Assembly: GCA_016715885.1 (NCBI GenBank)
Contig: JADJXL010000005.1
Coordinates: 1-64,000 of the forward strand
Length of the DNA: 64,000 nt
Source: Polyangiaceae bacterium
GTDB taxonomy: Bacteria; Myxococcota_A; Polyangia; Polyangiales; Polyangiaceae
Direction: 5' to 3'
A program made the translations under genes and the position numbers. Below the pieces are notes generated by a model, which made no database searches, was not told where the DNA came from, and saw only the letters and a program-made list of their open reading frames with translations. This document shows positions 56,740-64,000 of the stretch, one piece after another. The stretch's first letter is position 1. Each line of letters begins with the position of its first letter.

Positions 56740-57504
56740 ATGCGAGTTTTTCCCGTTGCATGTTTGAGCGACAATTACGCCTACCTCGTCGTTGCCGAGG
56801 GGAGTCGAGAAGCCGTCGTCGTGGATCCTTCGGAGGCCGAGCCGGTCATCGCGGCGCTCGAGCGTGAAGGCCTGAAGCTCGTGGGCATTCTGGCCACGCA
56901 CCACCATTTTGATCATGTGGGTGGCAACGAAGCGCTCGTCGCCAAGTACGGCGCGTTGCCGGTGTACGGGTCGCAAAGCGATTTCGATCAAAAGCGCATT
57001 CCGGCGCAAACCGTGGGCGTCTCGGACGGCTCGACGTTCGATGTTGCCGGTTTGTCATTCCGTTGCCTCTTCGTTCCGGGCCACACGCTCGGCGCCATTG
57101 CGTACGTCGTCGAGGATGCCGTATTTACGGGCGACACGATGTTCGTTGCGGGTTGTGGGCGGCTTTTCGAGGGGACGCCGGAGATGATGGTGGTTTCCTT
57201 GTGCGACAAGATTGCGCGGCTGCCGCAAAATACGCGCGTGTATTGCGGACATGAATACACGGTGAGCAATTTGCGATTTGCCGCTGCGGCGGAACCCGAG
57301 AACGAAGACGTCAAGCGGAAACTCGAAATGGCGCAGGAGAAGCGTTCTCGCAATGAGCCTACGGTGCCTTCGACGATAGCTGAAGAGCTTGCGACGAATC
57401 CGTTTTTGCGGGTGGACGAGCCGACGATCAAGGCGCATTACCACGGCGAAAACCGCGCGGAAGTGTTGGGCAAGGTGCGCGCTGCGAAGGATGTGTTTCG
57501 CTAG
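56740..57504 (+). CDS. gloB: hydroxyacylglutathione hydrolase (glyoxalase II)
   Basis: A 254-residue metallo-beta-lactamase-fold enzyme that hydrolyses S-lactoylglutathione to lactate and glutathione, ending methylglyoxal detoxification. THHHFDHVGGN is the binuclear metal site, FVPGHTLGAIAYVV and DTMFVAGCGRLFEG are conserved, and YCGHEYTVSNLRFA with the C-terminal substrate-binding helices is specific for glyoxalase II rather than generic hydrolases. Length is typical. The ATG at 56740 starts directly with MRVFPVACLSDNYAYLV, the family N-terminus. Confidence 0.94.
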   Translation: MRVFPVACLSDNYAYLVVAEGSREAVVVDPSEAEPVIAALEREGLKLVGILATHHHFDHVGGNEALVAKYGALPVYGSQSDFDQKRIPAQTVGVSDGSTFDVAGLSFRCLFVPGHTLGAIAYVVEDAVFTGDTMFVAGCGRLFEGTPEMMVVSLCDKIARLPQNTRVYCGHEYTVSNLRFAAAAEPENEDVKRKLEMAQEKRSRNEPTVPSTIAEELATNPFLRVDEPTIKAHYHGENRAEVLGKVRAAKDVFR

Positions 57505-57752
57505 TTCAAGTCGCTCGAAGACCGCGTCGCATTTCGCTCGCGCTTCAGTTGCACCTTCTTCGGTGGTTCCGGTTTCTTGCCGAACTGCCGCTTCAGCCCG
57601 ATCAGCATCGACAACACGCCACACGCCGCGACAATGAGCGCGCCGAGGAGCTTCGCCCATTCCGGTGCTGCTTTGATTCCGTACACCATAGCCGCGACCT
57701 GAAAAAGCATCAGGCCGCCCATGAACAAAATCCACGGATTGGGTTGTTGCAT
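57501..57752 (-). CDS. small two-helix membrane protein
   Basis: An 83-residue protein with two transmembrane helices (ILFMGGLMLFQVAAMVYGI and LLGALIVAACGVLSMLIGL) and a basic cytoplasmic tail. It overlaps the end of gloB by 4 bases on the opposite strand. Function unknown. Confidence 0.65.
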   Translation of the reverse strand: MQQPNPWILFMGGLMLFQVAAMVYGIKAAPEWAKLLGALIVAACGVLSMLIGLKRQFGKKPEPPKKVQLKRERNATRSSSDLN

Positions 57753-57808
57753 GAAGGCGTCGTCCTACAAGTTTGGGGGCCGGAATCTAATACCACAACC
57801 GGCTTCGT

Positions 57809-58858
57809 CTAGACCTCGACCACCCGAAACACGACAGTTTCTGCCTCCGGTGACACATCCCCGCGCGGCGCTTCCGCAAGAATGCGTGCTCCTTCGGACG
57901 TTCTCTCCAGAATGTGCGATCGGCCATCGAAGCGATTGTCGAATACTTCCCCGAGCAATTGCGCCGTCACCGCATACTTCAAAGATTGCAGCGGTACCTG
58001 ATCCATCTGCGACAAAAGCCCTTCGTTCAGCCATTGTTCGTGACGTTTCATCGAACCTTGGACGCCTTGAAACGTCCACGTGTCGTCCCACGGCCAAAAA
58101 TTCGCAGATGGTTGCGCCACGATGCGGCAACCATGATCGTCGTAATGCGTCAAGAGCGGGCAAAAGCGCGGTTCGTTCGGCGTGTGCGCAACGCGAAATC
58201 CATCGTAACAAATGAGCGTTCCAATCTGACCAAAAGGCGTCGTCACGGGCCATAAATCACCCTTGTGCCCCGGCGACAAACCCACGCTGTCTTCGACCGT
58301 CGGCACGAGATTCACTTTGCGAACAACACCGACGTGACGGCCCTTGGGATTGAAAATGTACGAAGTATTGTATATTCGGCCATCGGTGGGCGAAAAGTCG
58401 TCGGCGAGATCCCCATATGCGTTCCGCGGCAAAAATGCACTGCCCGCCACCGTCCACACGTTGTACCGCTGAGCAAACCGTGAAAACGCATTTCGATAAA
58501 TGCGGCGTACCTCGGGGGCAACCGAAAGCAAAAATGCCACCGTCGGATGCAGGGTTTTTCCGCGAACCATGGCACGCGCAATACCCAAAGCCGATTTTCG
58601 TGCAATGCGCCCAAGCGCATCGTCCGTGGTTTTGGCATCACGCACGCCATCCAATCGATCCACGAGCGGCAAGAATGTTCCAATCGTTTCCGGAAAAACC
58701 GCAAGACACGGATATGCGTATTCGTGGCCGCGCGCCGTTCGCGCTTCTTCGAGCTTGCCGCCGATTCGATTGAGCATCGCATCGAAGCTCGTCTCCGATG
58801 CATACGTTTCCGGCGTGACGTGAACCTGGCACGCCGCAAGCTCCACCTTCGTAGACAT
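57809..58858 (-). CDS. nitrilase-superfamily amidohydrolase
   Basis: A 349-residue carbon-nitrogen hydrolase. The catalytic triad is visible: Glu in LAVFPETIGTF, Lys in GVVRKVNLVP and Cys in GTLICYDGFRV. This family cleaves nitriles or amides (for example deaminated glutathione or N-carbamoyl compounds) through a Cys thioimidate intermediate. It is longer than Nit1/ureidopropionase types, with an inserted stretch around residues 90-150. ATG 58858 (MSTKVELAACQVHVTPETY) gives the normal N-terminus. Substrate unknown. Confidence 0.88.
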   Translation of the reverse strand: MSTKVELAACQVHVTPETYASETSFDAMLNRIGGKLEEARTARGHEYAYPCLAVFPETIGTFLPLVDRLDGVRDAKTTDDALGRIARKSALGIARAMVRGKTLHPTVAFLLSVAPEVRRIYRNAFSRFAQRYNVWTVAGSAFLPRNAYGDLADDFSPTDGRIYNTSYIFNPKGRHVGVVRKVNLVPTVEDSVGLSPGHKGDLWPVTTPFGQIGTLICYDGFRVAHTPNEPRFCPLLTHYDDHGCRIVAQPSANFWPWDDTWTFQGVQGSMKRHEQWLNEGLLSQMDQVPLQSLKYAVTAQLLGEVFDNRFDGRSHILERTSEGARILAEAPRGDVSPEAETVVFRVVEV

Positions 58859-58901
58859 GGCGCCGAGGGTATCGCGAGCGCTTTCGACGCGCAATCACAC
58901 G

Positions 58902-59858
58902 TCAAGCTTTCACGATGCGTATCGCAGGCACGTTCTGCGGCACCAAGATCACGCTCGCTCCACGATAACCAGCCGCGACGTTGGGATCCGCCTCGCGATC
59001 GAAGTCGCCAAAGAGACGCACGCGATCACCAGGCTTCACGACGACCTCGTCCGCGACGTCGTACGGAAATGGATCGAGCCCTTCGTCTTCGGGATCGTCG
59101 AGCGGTGCGAGCGTCTGGACAAACTGCTCGAGATTCGTCGCATCACCGCGATCCACGCGCTTGTGTGGTCCTTCGAGACGAATGCGACCCGCGGGGATCC
59201 GCGCTGTGGTCCCGTCGTCGAGCTTCACGTCGAAGCCACACGTCTCTGCGTCTCGAAGCATCAAGTCTGTCCCGAGAAACCTCGAGCTGCGCAAGTCGAG
59301 CGCCCACGCGACGCATGACGAACCCGTTGCTGGTGCAAGCGTTTTCGCTTTGCCAACGATGACGCCGTAAGGACCCGGCTTGCGCCCGATGGATGCTGGA
59401 CGCACGACGCCTCCATTCGGCTTCGGCCGATTGCGATACGCACGCACCCATTCGATGATCTTCATCATGAGCCACACGAGCAGCACGCCCGCGACTGCAA
59501 CGAAGAGGATCACGCCAATGACGGCGAGCGCTTCTGCATCGAGAGCAACGCTTCCGCATCCGTCGCAGCCGCCGCTTCCGCATCCTTCGAAAAGCGATCC
59601 GATTCCAGCGCCTCCACCGCCTGCTTTCGCCAGTTGTTTGGCGCGGCGTCGGACCGACGGAGGTCCCCACACCTCGTTCAAGAGTTTGCTTCGACCGGCA
59701 GAATTGCCGAGCGCCGCGACGCGATGCTTGGGCCCTCCGTCGCACGCTTCTTTGGGGCCGAGCAGCGTGCGGCAGTCGATGCACACGTTCTCGCGTGGGA
59801 ATGCAGCATGCGACGCGAGGTTCGAGTCGCTCGAGGAGACTTTTTGGATAGACGACAC
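58902..59858 (-). CDS. single-pass membrane protein with Cys clusters
   Basis: A 318-residue protein if GTG 59858 is used; upstream in-frame starts would run into the znuA upstream region. It begins with a possible zinc ribbon (CIDCRTLLGPKEACDGG), then a Gly/Cys-rich segment (CGSGGCDGCGS), one transmembrane helix (AVIGVILFVAVAGVLLVWL, about 130-150) and a soluble beta-rich domain with GPYGVIVGKA and PGDRVRLFGDFDREA. The C-terminal domain resembles the E3-ligase-like GIDE/MULAN-type region in general layout, but this is only a resemblance. Function unknown. Confidence 0.62.
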   Translation of the reverse strand: MSSIQKVSSSDSNLASHAAFPRENVCIDCRTLLGPKEACDGGPKHRVAALGNSAGRSKLLNEVWGPPSVRRRAKQLAKAGGGGAGIGSLFEGCGSGGCDGCGSVALDAEALAVIGVILFVAVAGVLLVWLMMKIIEWVRAYRNRPKPNGGVVRPASIGRKPGPYGVIVGKAKTLAPATGSSCVAWALDLRSSRFLGTDLMLRDAETCGFDVKLDDGTTARIPAGRIRLEGPHKRVDRGDATNLEQFVQTLAPLDDPEDEGLDPFPYDVADEVVVKPGDRVRLFGDFDREADPNVAAGYRGASVILVPQNVPAIRIVKA

Positions 59859-59986
59859 ATGCGCATGATACGTGCGCAAACGTGCTCGGGAAACGCTTCG
59901 GCACATCCTGTGCGCCGCGCCGCTTGACAGCGCTGCGCCTTGTCTCTGAGATGCTGCGGACAAGCTCAGCTCAGAAAGAATTCCCG

Positions 59987-61099
59987 ATGCATCAAAGGCG
60001 CGCTCATCTCCAATACCTCGCCGCGATCTTCGCCTCCACGATGATGTTTGGCTGCGATCGCAAGGGATCCGGAACGACTGCATCCGCGGACAAACCTCGC
60101 GTCGCCGTGTCGATCTTCCCGCTCTGGGACATCGCTCGTCGCGTCGCGGGCGATCGCCTCGACGTGGTGCTCGTGCTTCCGCCTGGGCGTTCCGAGCACA
60201 GCTACGATCCGACGCCGAAGGAAATGGCGCAGGTTGCGAAGAGCAAGCTGGGTTTGTCCGTGGGTTTGTCCATGGACGGGTGGCTCGAGAAAATCGTTCG
60301 CGGCGCTGCTGGAAACGACGTGCCCATCGTGCAGCTCGGTCCCAAGGCAAACCCGCGCAAGATGACCGCGGAAGAGGTCGGCGAAGCGGCGGTCGAGGAG
60401 GCCGAGGAGCACGAGGACAAACCCGCCAAGGATGACGATCACGATCACGACCACGGGAAAAAGGGCGACCATCACGACGAGAAGGCGCACGATGGTCGTG
60501 AGCACGACGATGGAGATCACGCGCCGAAGCCGGAACCGAAGGGCGCGGCGAAGGGCGGGCACGATCATCACGGGCATCATCACCATCACGGCGCCGAAGA
60601 TCCGCATTTCTGGCTCGATCCGGTGCGCATGAAGGCGGTTGTCCCGACAATCGTGGAGGCCTTCGAAAAACTCGATGCAGCGGGTGCCGAAGGGTACAAG
60701 GCGCGAGGGAAAACCGTCGAGGGTGAGCTCGACAAACTGCACGCGGCCATTGAAGCGAAGTCGAAAGCGTGGACGAAAAAGACGATCGTCACGTTCCACG
60801 GATCGATGGGGTATTATGCCGAGCGATATGGTTTGCGCATTTCGGCCGTCATCGAGCCATTCCCGGGCAAGGAACCCACGGCCAGATACGTAAAGGACGT
60901 GCTCACGGCCATTGAAAAGAGCAAAGCGGCAGCGCTCTTCTCCGAACCGCAGCTCGATCGTCGTCCGGCGCAAGTGATCGCCGATCAAGCGAAATTGCCG
61001 CTCTTCGAATTGGATCCGATTGGCGGTAGCACCGGCGTCGAAACGTACGAAAAGCTTCTCGAGAAAAACACCGAAGTGCTCGACAAGGCGTTGAAATGA
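59987..61099 (+). CDS. znuA: zinc/manganese ABC transporter substrate-binding lipoprotein
   Basis: A 370-residue cluster A-I metal-binding protein. ATG 59987 starts a lipoprotein signal ending MMFGC. The first lobe (RVAVSIFPLWDIARRVAGDRL) and SEHSYDPTPKEM carry the first His ligand. Residues about 150-204 are a long His/Asp/Glu-rich loop (DDDHDHDHGKKGDHHDEK and GHDHHGHHHHH), the metal-capturing loop typical of zinc receptors. AEDPHFWLDPVRM and VTFHGSMGYYAERYG add the other ligands, and the end holds FELDPIGGSTG. It captures metal for the permease and ATPase encoded next. The stop overlaps znuC by ATGA. Confidence 0.9.
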   Translation: MHQRRAHLQYLAAIFASTMMFGCDRKGSGTTASADKPRVAVSIFPLWDIARRVAGDRLDVVLVLPPGRSEHSYDPTPKEMAQVAKSKLGLSVGLSMDGWLEKIVRGAAGNDVPIVQLGPKANPRKMTAEEVGEAAVEEAEEHEDKPAKDDDHDHDHGKKGDHHDEKAHDGREHDDGDHAPKPEPKGAAKGGHDHHGHHHHHGAEDPHFWLDPVRMKAVVPTIVEAFEKLDAAGAEGYKARGKTVEGELDKLHAAIEAKSKAWTKKTIVTFHGSMGYYAERYGLRISAVIEPFPGKEPTARYVKDVLTAIEKSKAAALFSEPQLDRRPAQVIADQAKLPLFELDPIGGSTGVETYEKLLEKNTEVLDKALK

Positions 61100-61911
61100 C
61101 CGCAGCACCGCAAGAATTGCCCCATGGGCATTTTTCGCTTCCGGATCCGTCGCTTCCCAAGGTGCTCGAAATCGACAAGCTCGTGGTCGAAGTGCCCGGG
61201 CGGCGGCTCCTCGACGAAATCTCCTTTTGGGTGCCCAAAGGTGAATTCGTTTGTCTTTGCGGACCGAATGGCGCGGGAAAGAGCACCTTTTTGAAGGCAG
61301 TGCTGGGCCTCATGCCGCTCACGAGCGGCACCATTCGTATCATGGGCAAACCAGCGCAAAAGGCATTGCGCGAAGTGGGATACGTTCCGCAGCGAAAAAC
61401 GAGCGACATGACGTTTCCGGCGCGATCGATCGATTTGATCGTGGCGGCGATGCGAGGAAGTTGGCCTTTGCGCATCACGGAAGCCGAAAGGGCGCGGGCC
61501 GTGGAAGTGTTGAAACACGTCGGCGGGGAAAAACTGCTCGAGAAACAATTGGCGCGTCTTTCGGGTGGAGAAACGCAGCGCGTATTTTTGGCGCGAGCGC
61601 TCGTGAACAAGCCGTCGCTCGTCATTTTGGACGAACCCACGGCGGGCGTCGACGTCAAGGGGCGCGCTGAGTTTTTGGATCTTTTGGCGGAAATATCGGC
61701 CAGCGACGAGCTTGCGGCCATTTTGGTGACGCACAACCTCGCGGCAATGGCGCGTTGTGCGGAGCGCGTGGTGTACATCGACGCGGGGAAGGTGGCGGCG
61801 TGGGGGCTGCCGAGCGAGCTGCTCGGGCAATCGTCATTTTCTGCAATATCGTCGGTTGCCGCGGGAGATCATCCTGCGCATTCGCATAAACACTTGCCGG
61901 ACGAGGAGTAA
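61096..61911 (+). CDS. znuC: metal ABC transporter ATP-binding protein
   Basis: A 271-residue ABC ATPase: Walker A GPNGAGKST near 56-64, signature LSGGETQR near 155-162, Walker B LVILDEPT near 175 and switch His in VTHNL. VGYVPQRKTSDMTFPARSIDLI is typical of zinc/manganese importers. A His-containing tail (DHPAHSHKHLPDEE) recalls the receptor's metal-binding loop. It overlaps znuA by ATGA and is followed by the permease after 6 bp. Confidence 0.93.
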   Translation: MTAAPQELPHGHFSLPDPSLPKVLEIDKLVVEVPGRRLLDEISFWVPKGEFVCLCGPNGAGKSTFLKAVLGLMPLTSGTIRIMGKPAQKALREVGYVPQRKTSDMTFPARSIDLIVAAMRGSWPLRITEAERARAVEVLKHVGGEKLLEKQLARLSGGETQRVFLARALVNKPSLVILDEPTAGVDVKGRAEFLDLLAEISASDELAAILVTHNLAAMARCAERVVYIDAGKVAAWGLPSELLGQSSFSAISSVAAGDHPAHSHKHLPDEE

Positions 61912-61917
61912 ATCGCT

Positions 61918-62739
61918 GTGGACGCGCTGCTCGAACCTTTGATGGTGCCATTCATGCAGCGGGCGATGATCGCCGGCGCGGTGGTGGGTGGTTTGTGTGC
62001 GATGATTGGCGTATTCGTGGTGCAGCGAGGCCTTTCGTTCATTGGTGACGGATTGGCTCACGCAGCATTCGGCGGCATTGCATTGGGCCTGCTCCTCGGC
62101 GTGACGCTCGAACGAATGACCTGGGTCGCTTTGCCATTCACGGTCATCGTGGCGGTGGGCATCGGGTACGTGCTTCGTCGAGGGAGTTTACGCGGCGATG
62201 TGGCGACGGGCGTGTTTTCGGCGGTATCGTTTGCGCTCGGTGTCCTGTTTTTGGGGCTGAGAACGGCCGAGGGACCGCAGGTGAACGTCGAAACGGTCTT
62301 GTTCGGGAGCATTTTGGCGATATCCGTCGAGGACCTCATTACGGTGGGCGTCGTTGCAGCGATTACGATCGTGCTCATGGCGTTTACATGGACGAAGCTC
62401 GCGTATGCCACGTTCGATGCGGAGCTTGCGGCGCTATCGGGCGTGCCCGTCGCGGCGCTCGATTACATGCTATTGGCACTCACCGCGGTGGTCATCGTCG
62501 TGGCGGTGAAGACGGTGGGCATTGCGCTCGTGAGCTCGTTCGTGGTGATTCCGGCGGCGACGGCGAAAATGCTGGGAAAAACCATTGGCCGCGTCGCGTG
62601 GATTTCCATTGCAATGGGCATGTTGGGGTCGGTCGTGGGGCTGCTTTTGTCGTATCACGCGAACGTGGCGAGCGGCGCGACGATCATATTGACGCTGGGG
62701 GCGATCTTCGGCGTGGTGCTTTTGACGAAGAGGAAGTGA
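61918..62739 (+). CDS. znuB: metal ABC transporter permease
   Basis: A 273-residue ABC-3 family membrane protein with about eight helices (MQRAMIAGAVVGGLCAMIG at the start). GDGLAHAAFGGIALG is the conserved coupling motif and VVIPAATAKML the second. The GTG at 61918 has GAGGAG 9 bases upstream. With the two upstream genes it forms a complete zinc-type importer. No zur gene is nearby. Confidence 0.93.
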   Translation: MDALLEPLMVPFMQRAMIAGAVVGGLCAMIGVFVVQRGLSFIGDGLAHAAFGGIALGLLLGVTLERMTWVALPFTVIVAVGIGYVLRRGSLRGDVATGVFSAVSFALGVLFLGLRTAEGPQVNVETVLFGSILAISVEDLITVGVVAAITIVLMAFTWTKLAYATFDAELAALSGVPVAALDYMLLALTAVVIVVAVKTVGIALVSSFVVIPAATAKMLGKTIGRVAWISIAMGMLGSVVGLLLSYHANVASGATIILTLGAIFGVVLLTKRK

Positions 62740-62746
62740 GCGAGAC

Positions 62747-63664
62747 TCACTCCCCCACGAACCACACCCGCGCAAAACAACGCGGCCGCGCAGCTTCTAT
62801 CGCCCCAGCAGCGTCCTTGTCCGATACCAGCAAAAGCGACGCGCCCACGCGCTCGGCGCACGTGAATGCACGCAGCGCAACGTGCACTCGCTCGCCCGCA
62901 AAACTCGGCTTTCGGTACGCAATCTCCAATGCATTCGCGCGTAGTGGCGCGCGTTTGCCGAGGTCCCATAATCTTCGTAGCGCCGCATCGATGAAGAGCC
63001 GCAGATACACCAATGAGTTGACGTGATAGTTCGAATCCGTTCGATCGCTGCCGAAGACGATCGGTGCCGCATCGAATGCAAACGAATCATCCAGCCAAGA
63101 CGCCCCTTCGGGCAATTGCATGAGCGTCTCGGGCGGCTGCCAATCGTGACGATCCGGCGGAATGCGCGGAAGACCTGGCATGTCGAGCTCGACGACTCGG
63201 CGCGACTCCGGCGGATCGAATGGTCGCGTCATCACATGCTCGGCAAAAACGCGCCCTGCCAATAGCAATGTGCCCGCGTTCGGCGGCCGAGGCCCGTGCG
63301 TTCGTCCAGCTTCGCCGACGATATTGCACCACATGTTCAGCACGAGCCTTTCGACCTGACCGTCCGGCCCGAGCGTATGCGCAAGCTGAATGGCTGATTC
63401 ACTTTCGATGCGGGACGATACCGATAACGGTGCCGAACCTGCTTCGATGACGAAGCGACTCAAAATGGGCAAAATACGCGTTCGTCGAAACGTGTCGTCG
63501 GAGATGTACTTCGAGACGATCTTCCAGCCGCTGTCACTGAGCGCGACGGGGATCGCCGTCACGAGCATGTGGCCGGTTTGAGCGATGTCGTCATAACGCA
63601 GGGGAAACGGTGCGCGGGCTCGCTGTTGGTCGGGAACGACAGGTTCGGGCGGCAGGAGCGACAT
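62747..63664 (-). CDS. hot-dog-fold-like protein, possible thioesterase
   Basis: A 305-residue protein; ATG 63664 is the best start. SNYHVNSLVYLRLFIDAAL followed by ALEIAYRKPSFAGERVHVAL resembles the second hot-dog half of acyl-ACP thioesterases, where HVNN is the usual motif; the first half (about 15-120) could be the other hot-dog. There is no signal peptide. The resemblance is weak and substrate unknown. It converges on znuB. Confidence 0.62.
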   Translation of the reverse strand: MSLLPPEPVVPDQQRARAPFPLRYDDIAQTGHMLVTAIPVALSDSGWKIVSKYISDDTFRRTRILPILSRFVIEAGSAPLSVSSRIESESAIQLAHTLGPDGQVERLVLNMWCNIVGEAGRTHGPRPPNAGTLLLAGRVFAEHVMTRPFDPPESRRVVELDMPGLPRIPPDRHDWQPPETLMQLPEGASWLDDSFAFDAAPIVFGSDRTDSNYHVNSLVYLRLFIDAALRRLWDLGKRAPLRANALEIAYRKPSFAGERVHVALRAFTCAERVGASLLLVSDKDAAGAIEAARPRCFARVWFVGE

Positions 63665-63770
63665 GGGGCGAGGGTGTAGCAATTTTTAACGAACCTGTCC
63701 GTCAAAATGAAAAACTCGGTGGTTCCAAAGCTCGCAAGATCGGTGTAAGATGCATGCAAGAGGGCTCTCC

Positions 63771-64000
63771 ATGCGTGCACGCACTCGTCGTTCCTCCGTT
63801 TTGGGTCGCGTCGTTCGAGGTCTCGGTTTGGCTGCGGTCGTTATCACTGCGGCGTCTTGCCACGAAGGAATCGATACGACACGCATCGCGCCGCCAAAAG
63901 CAACGCTCGGTGACGACATGTTCGGCGTGCTTTGCGATCGCATCGGAGCCGGAGCGCTCACGGAAGACATCACCGGCGCGTCGTACCATTCGGTTTGCCA
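63771..64000 (+). CDS. lipoprotein, N-terminal part
   Basis: An open frame of 76 visible codons running off the window end. AGGG lies 7 bases before the ATG. The start is a basic n-region (MRARTRRSSVLGRVVRG), a hydrophobic core and a lipobox ITAASC, followed by a soluble sequence (HEGIDTTRIAPPKATLGDDM). Family not recognisable from this part. Confidence 0.75.
   Translation, partial: MRARTRRSSVLGRVVRGLGLAAVVITAASCHEGIDTTRIAPPKATLGDDMFGVLCDRIGAGALTEDITGASYHSVC

Noticed and set aside
59924..59952. Promoter-like TTGACA with 17-bp spacer before znuA
   Set aside because: The matching -10 (TGAGAT) has only three consensus bases; not enough in GC-rich DNA.

Overview
The window is GC-rich, densely coded, double-stranded bacterial DNA that looks like a chromosome segment of a myxobacterium, probably of the Polyangium/Sorangium/Minicystis side of the Myxococcota. 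This is inferred from two eukaryote-like Ser/Thr kinases (one with a long TPR tail, one with a PEGA tail), several lipoproteins with Gly/Ser-rich linkers after the lipid anchor, DUF2169/pentapeptide type VI secretion genes and a very large SpvB/Rhs lipoprotein. No rRNA, tRNA or CRISPR array was seen.

Layout. 1-9.8 kb: tail of a phosphoesterase, a VIT/von Willebrand A protein divergent from a kinase-TPR protein, a lipoprotein and an MMPL/RND exporter. 9.9-17.7 kb: a plus-strand type VI secretion spike island (vgrG, DUF2169-pentapeptide adaptor, second pentapeptide protein, DUF3540, DUF4150 PAAR-like tip, small unknown protein) with no sheath or baseplate genes. 17.7-20.6 kb: Zn-ribbon protein, TerB-like/PPP phosphatase fusion, unknown helical protein. 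20.6-24.6 kb: a plastic region holding a 1.62-kb tandem duplication of an AAA ATPase with a PD-(D/E)XK-like tail (one copy frameshifted), a remnant of the N-terminus of a gene found again at 25 kb, and a palindrome-bearing minisatellite. 24.6-36 kb: small protein, FG-GAP-like exported protein, Tat-type solute-binding protein, AlkA-type glycosylase, PAS-GGDEF-EAL protein, second kinase, lipase-like lipoprotein and beta-propeller lipoprotein.

36-47.4 kb is the most unusual part. Intact glmS is followed by four palindromes on an exact 43-bp period. The 3' four fifths of glmS plus this array are repeated 9.2 kb downstream. Between the two copies lie an unknown gene and a 2025-residue SpvB/FG-GAP/YD-repeat lipoprotein ending in a predicted His-Me finger nuclease, overlapped by ATGA with a DUF2019 gene that is a candidate immunity gene. 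Recombination between the 1.7-kb repeats would remove the cargo and restore a simple glmS locus. The second glmS copy lacks its first 114 codons and is damaged by poly-G runs that look like sequencing or assembly artefacts.

47.4-64 kb is ordinary: a KGG/DUF2795 stress-type protein, a class C beta-lactamase-like serine hydrolase, two acyl-CoA dehydrogenases in an operon, a MITE-like 261-bp element with perfect 14-bp terminal inverted repeats, a DUF1513 protein coupled to an FkbM methyltransferase, a beta-propeller lipoprotein, glyoxalase II, a nitrilase-family amidase, a Zn-ribbon membrane protein, a znuACB-type metal ABC transporter with a His-rich loop, a hot-dog-like protein and the start of a lipoprotein.
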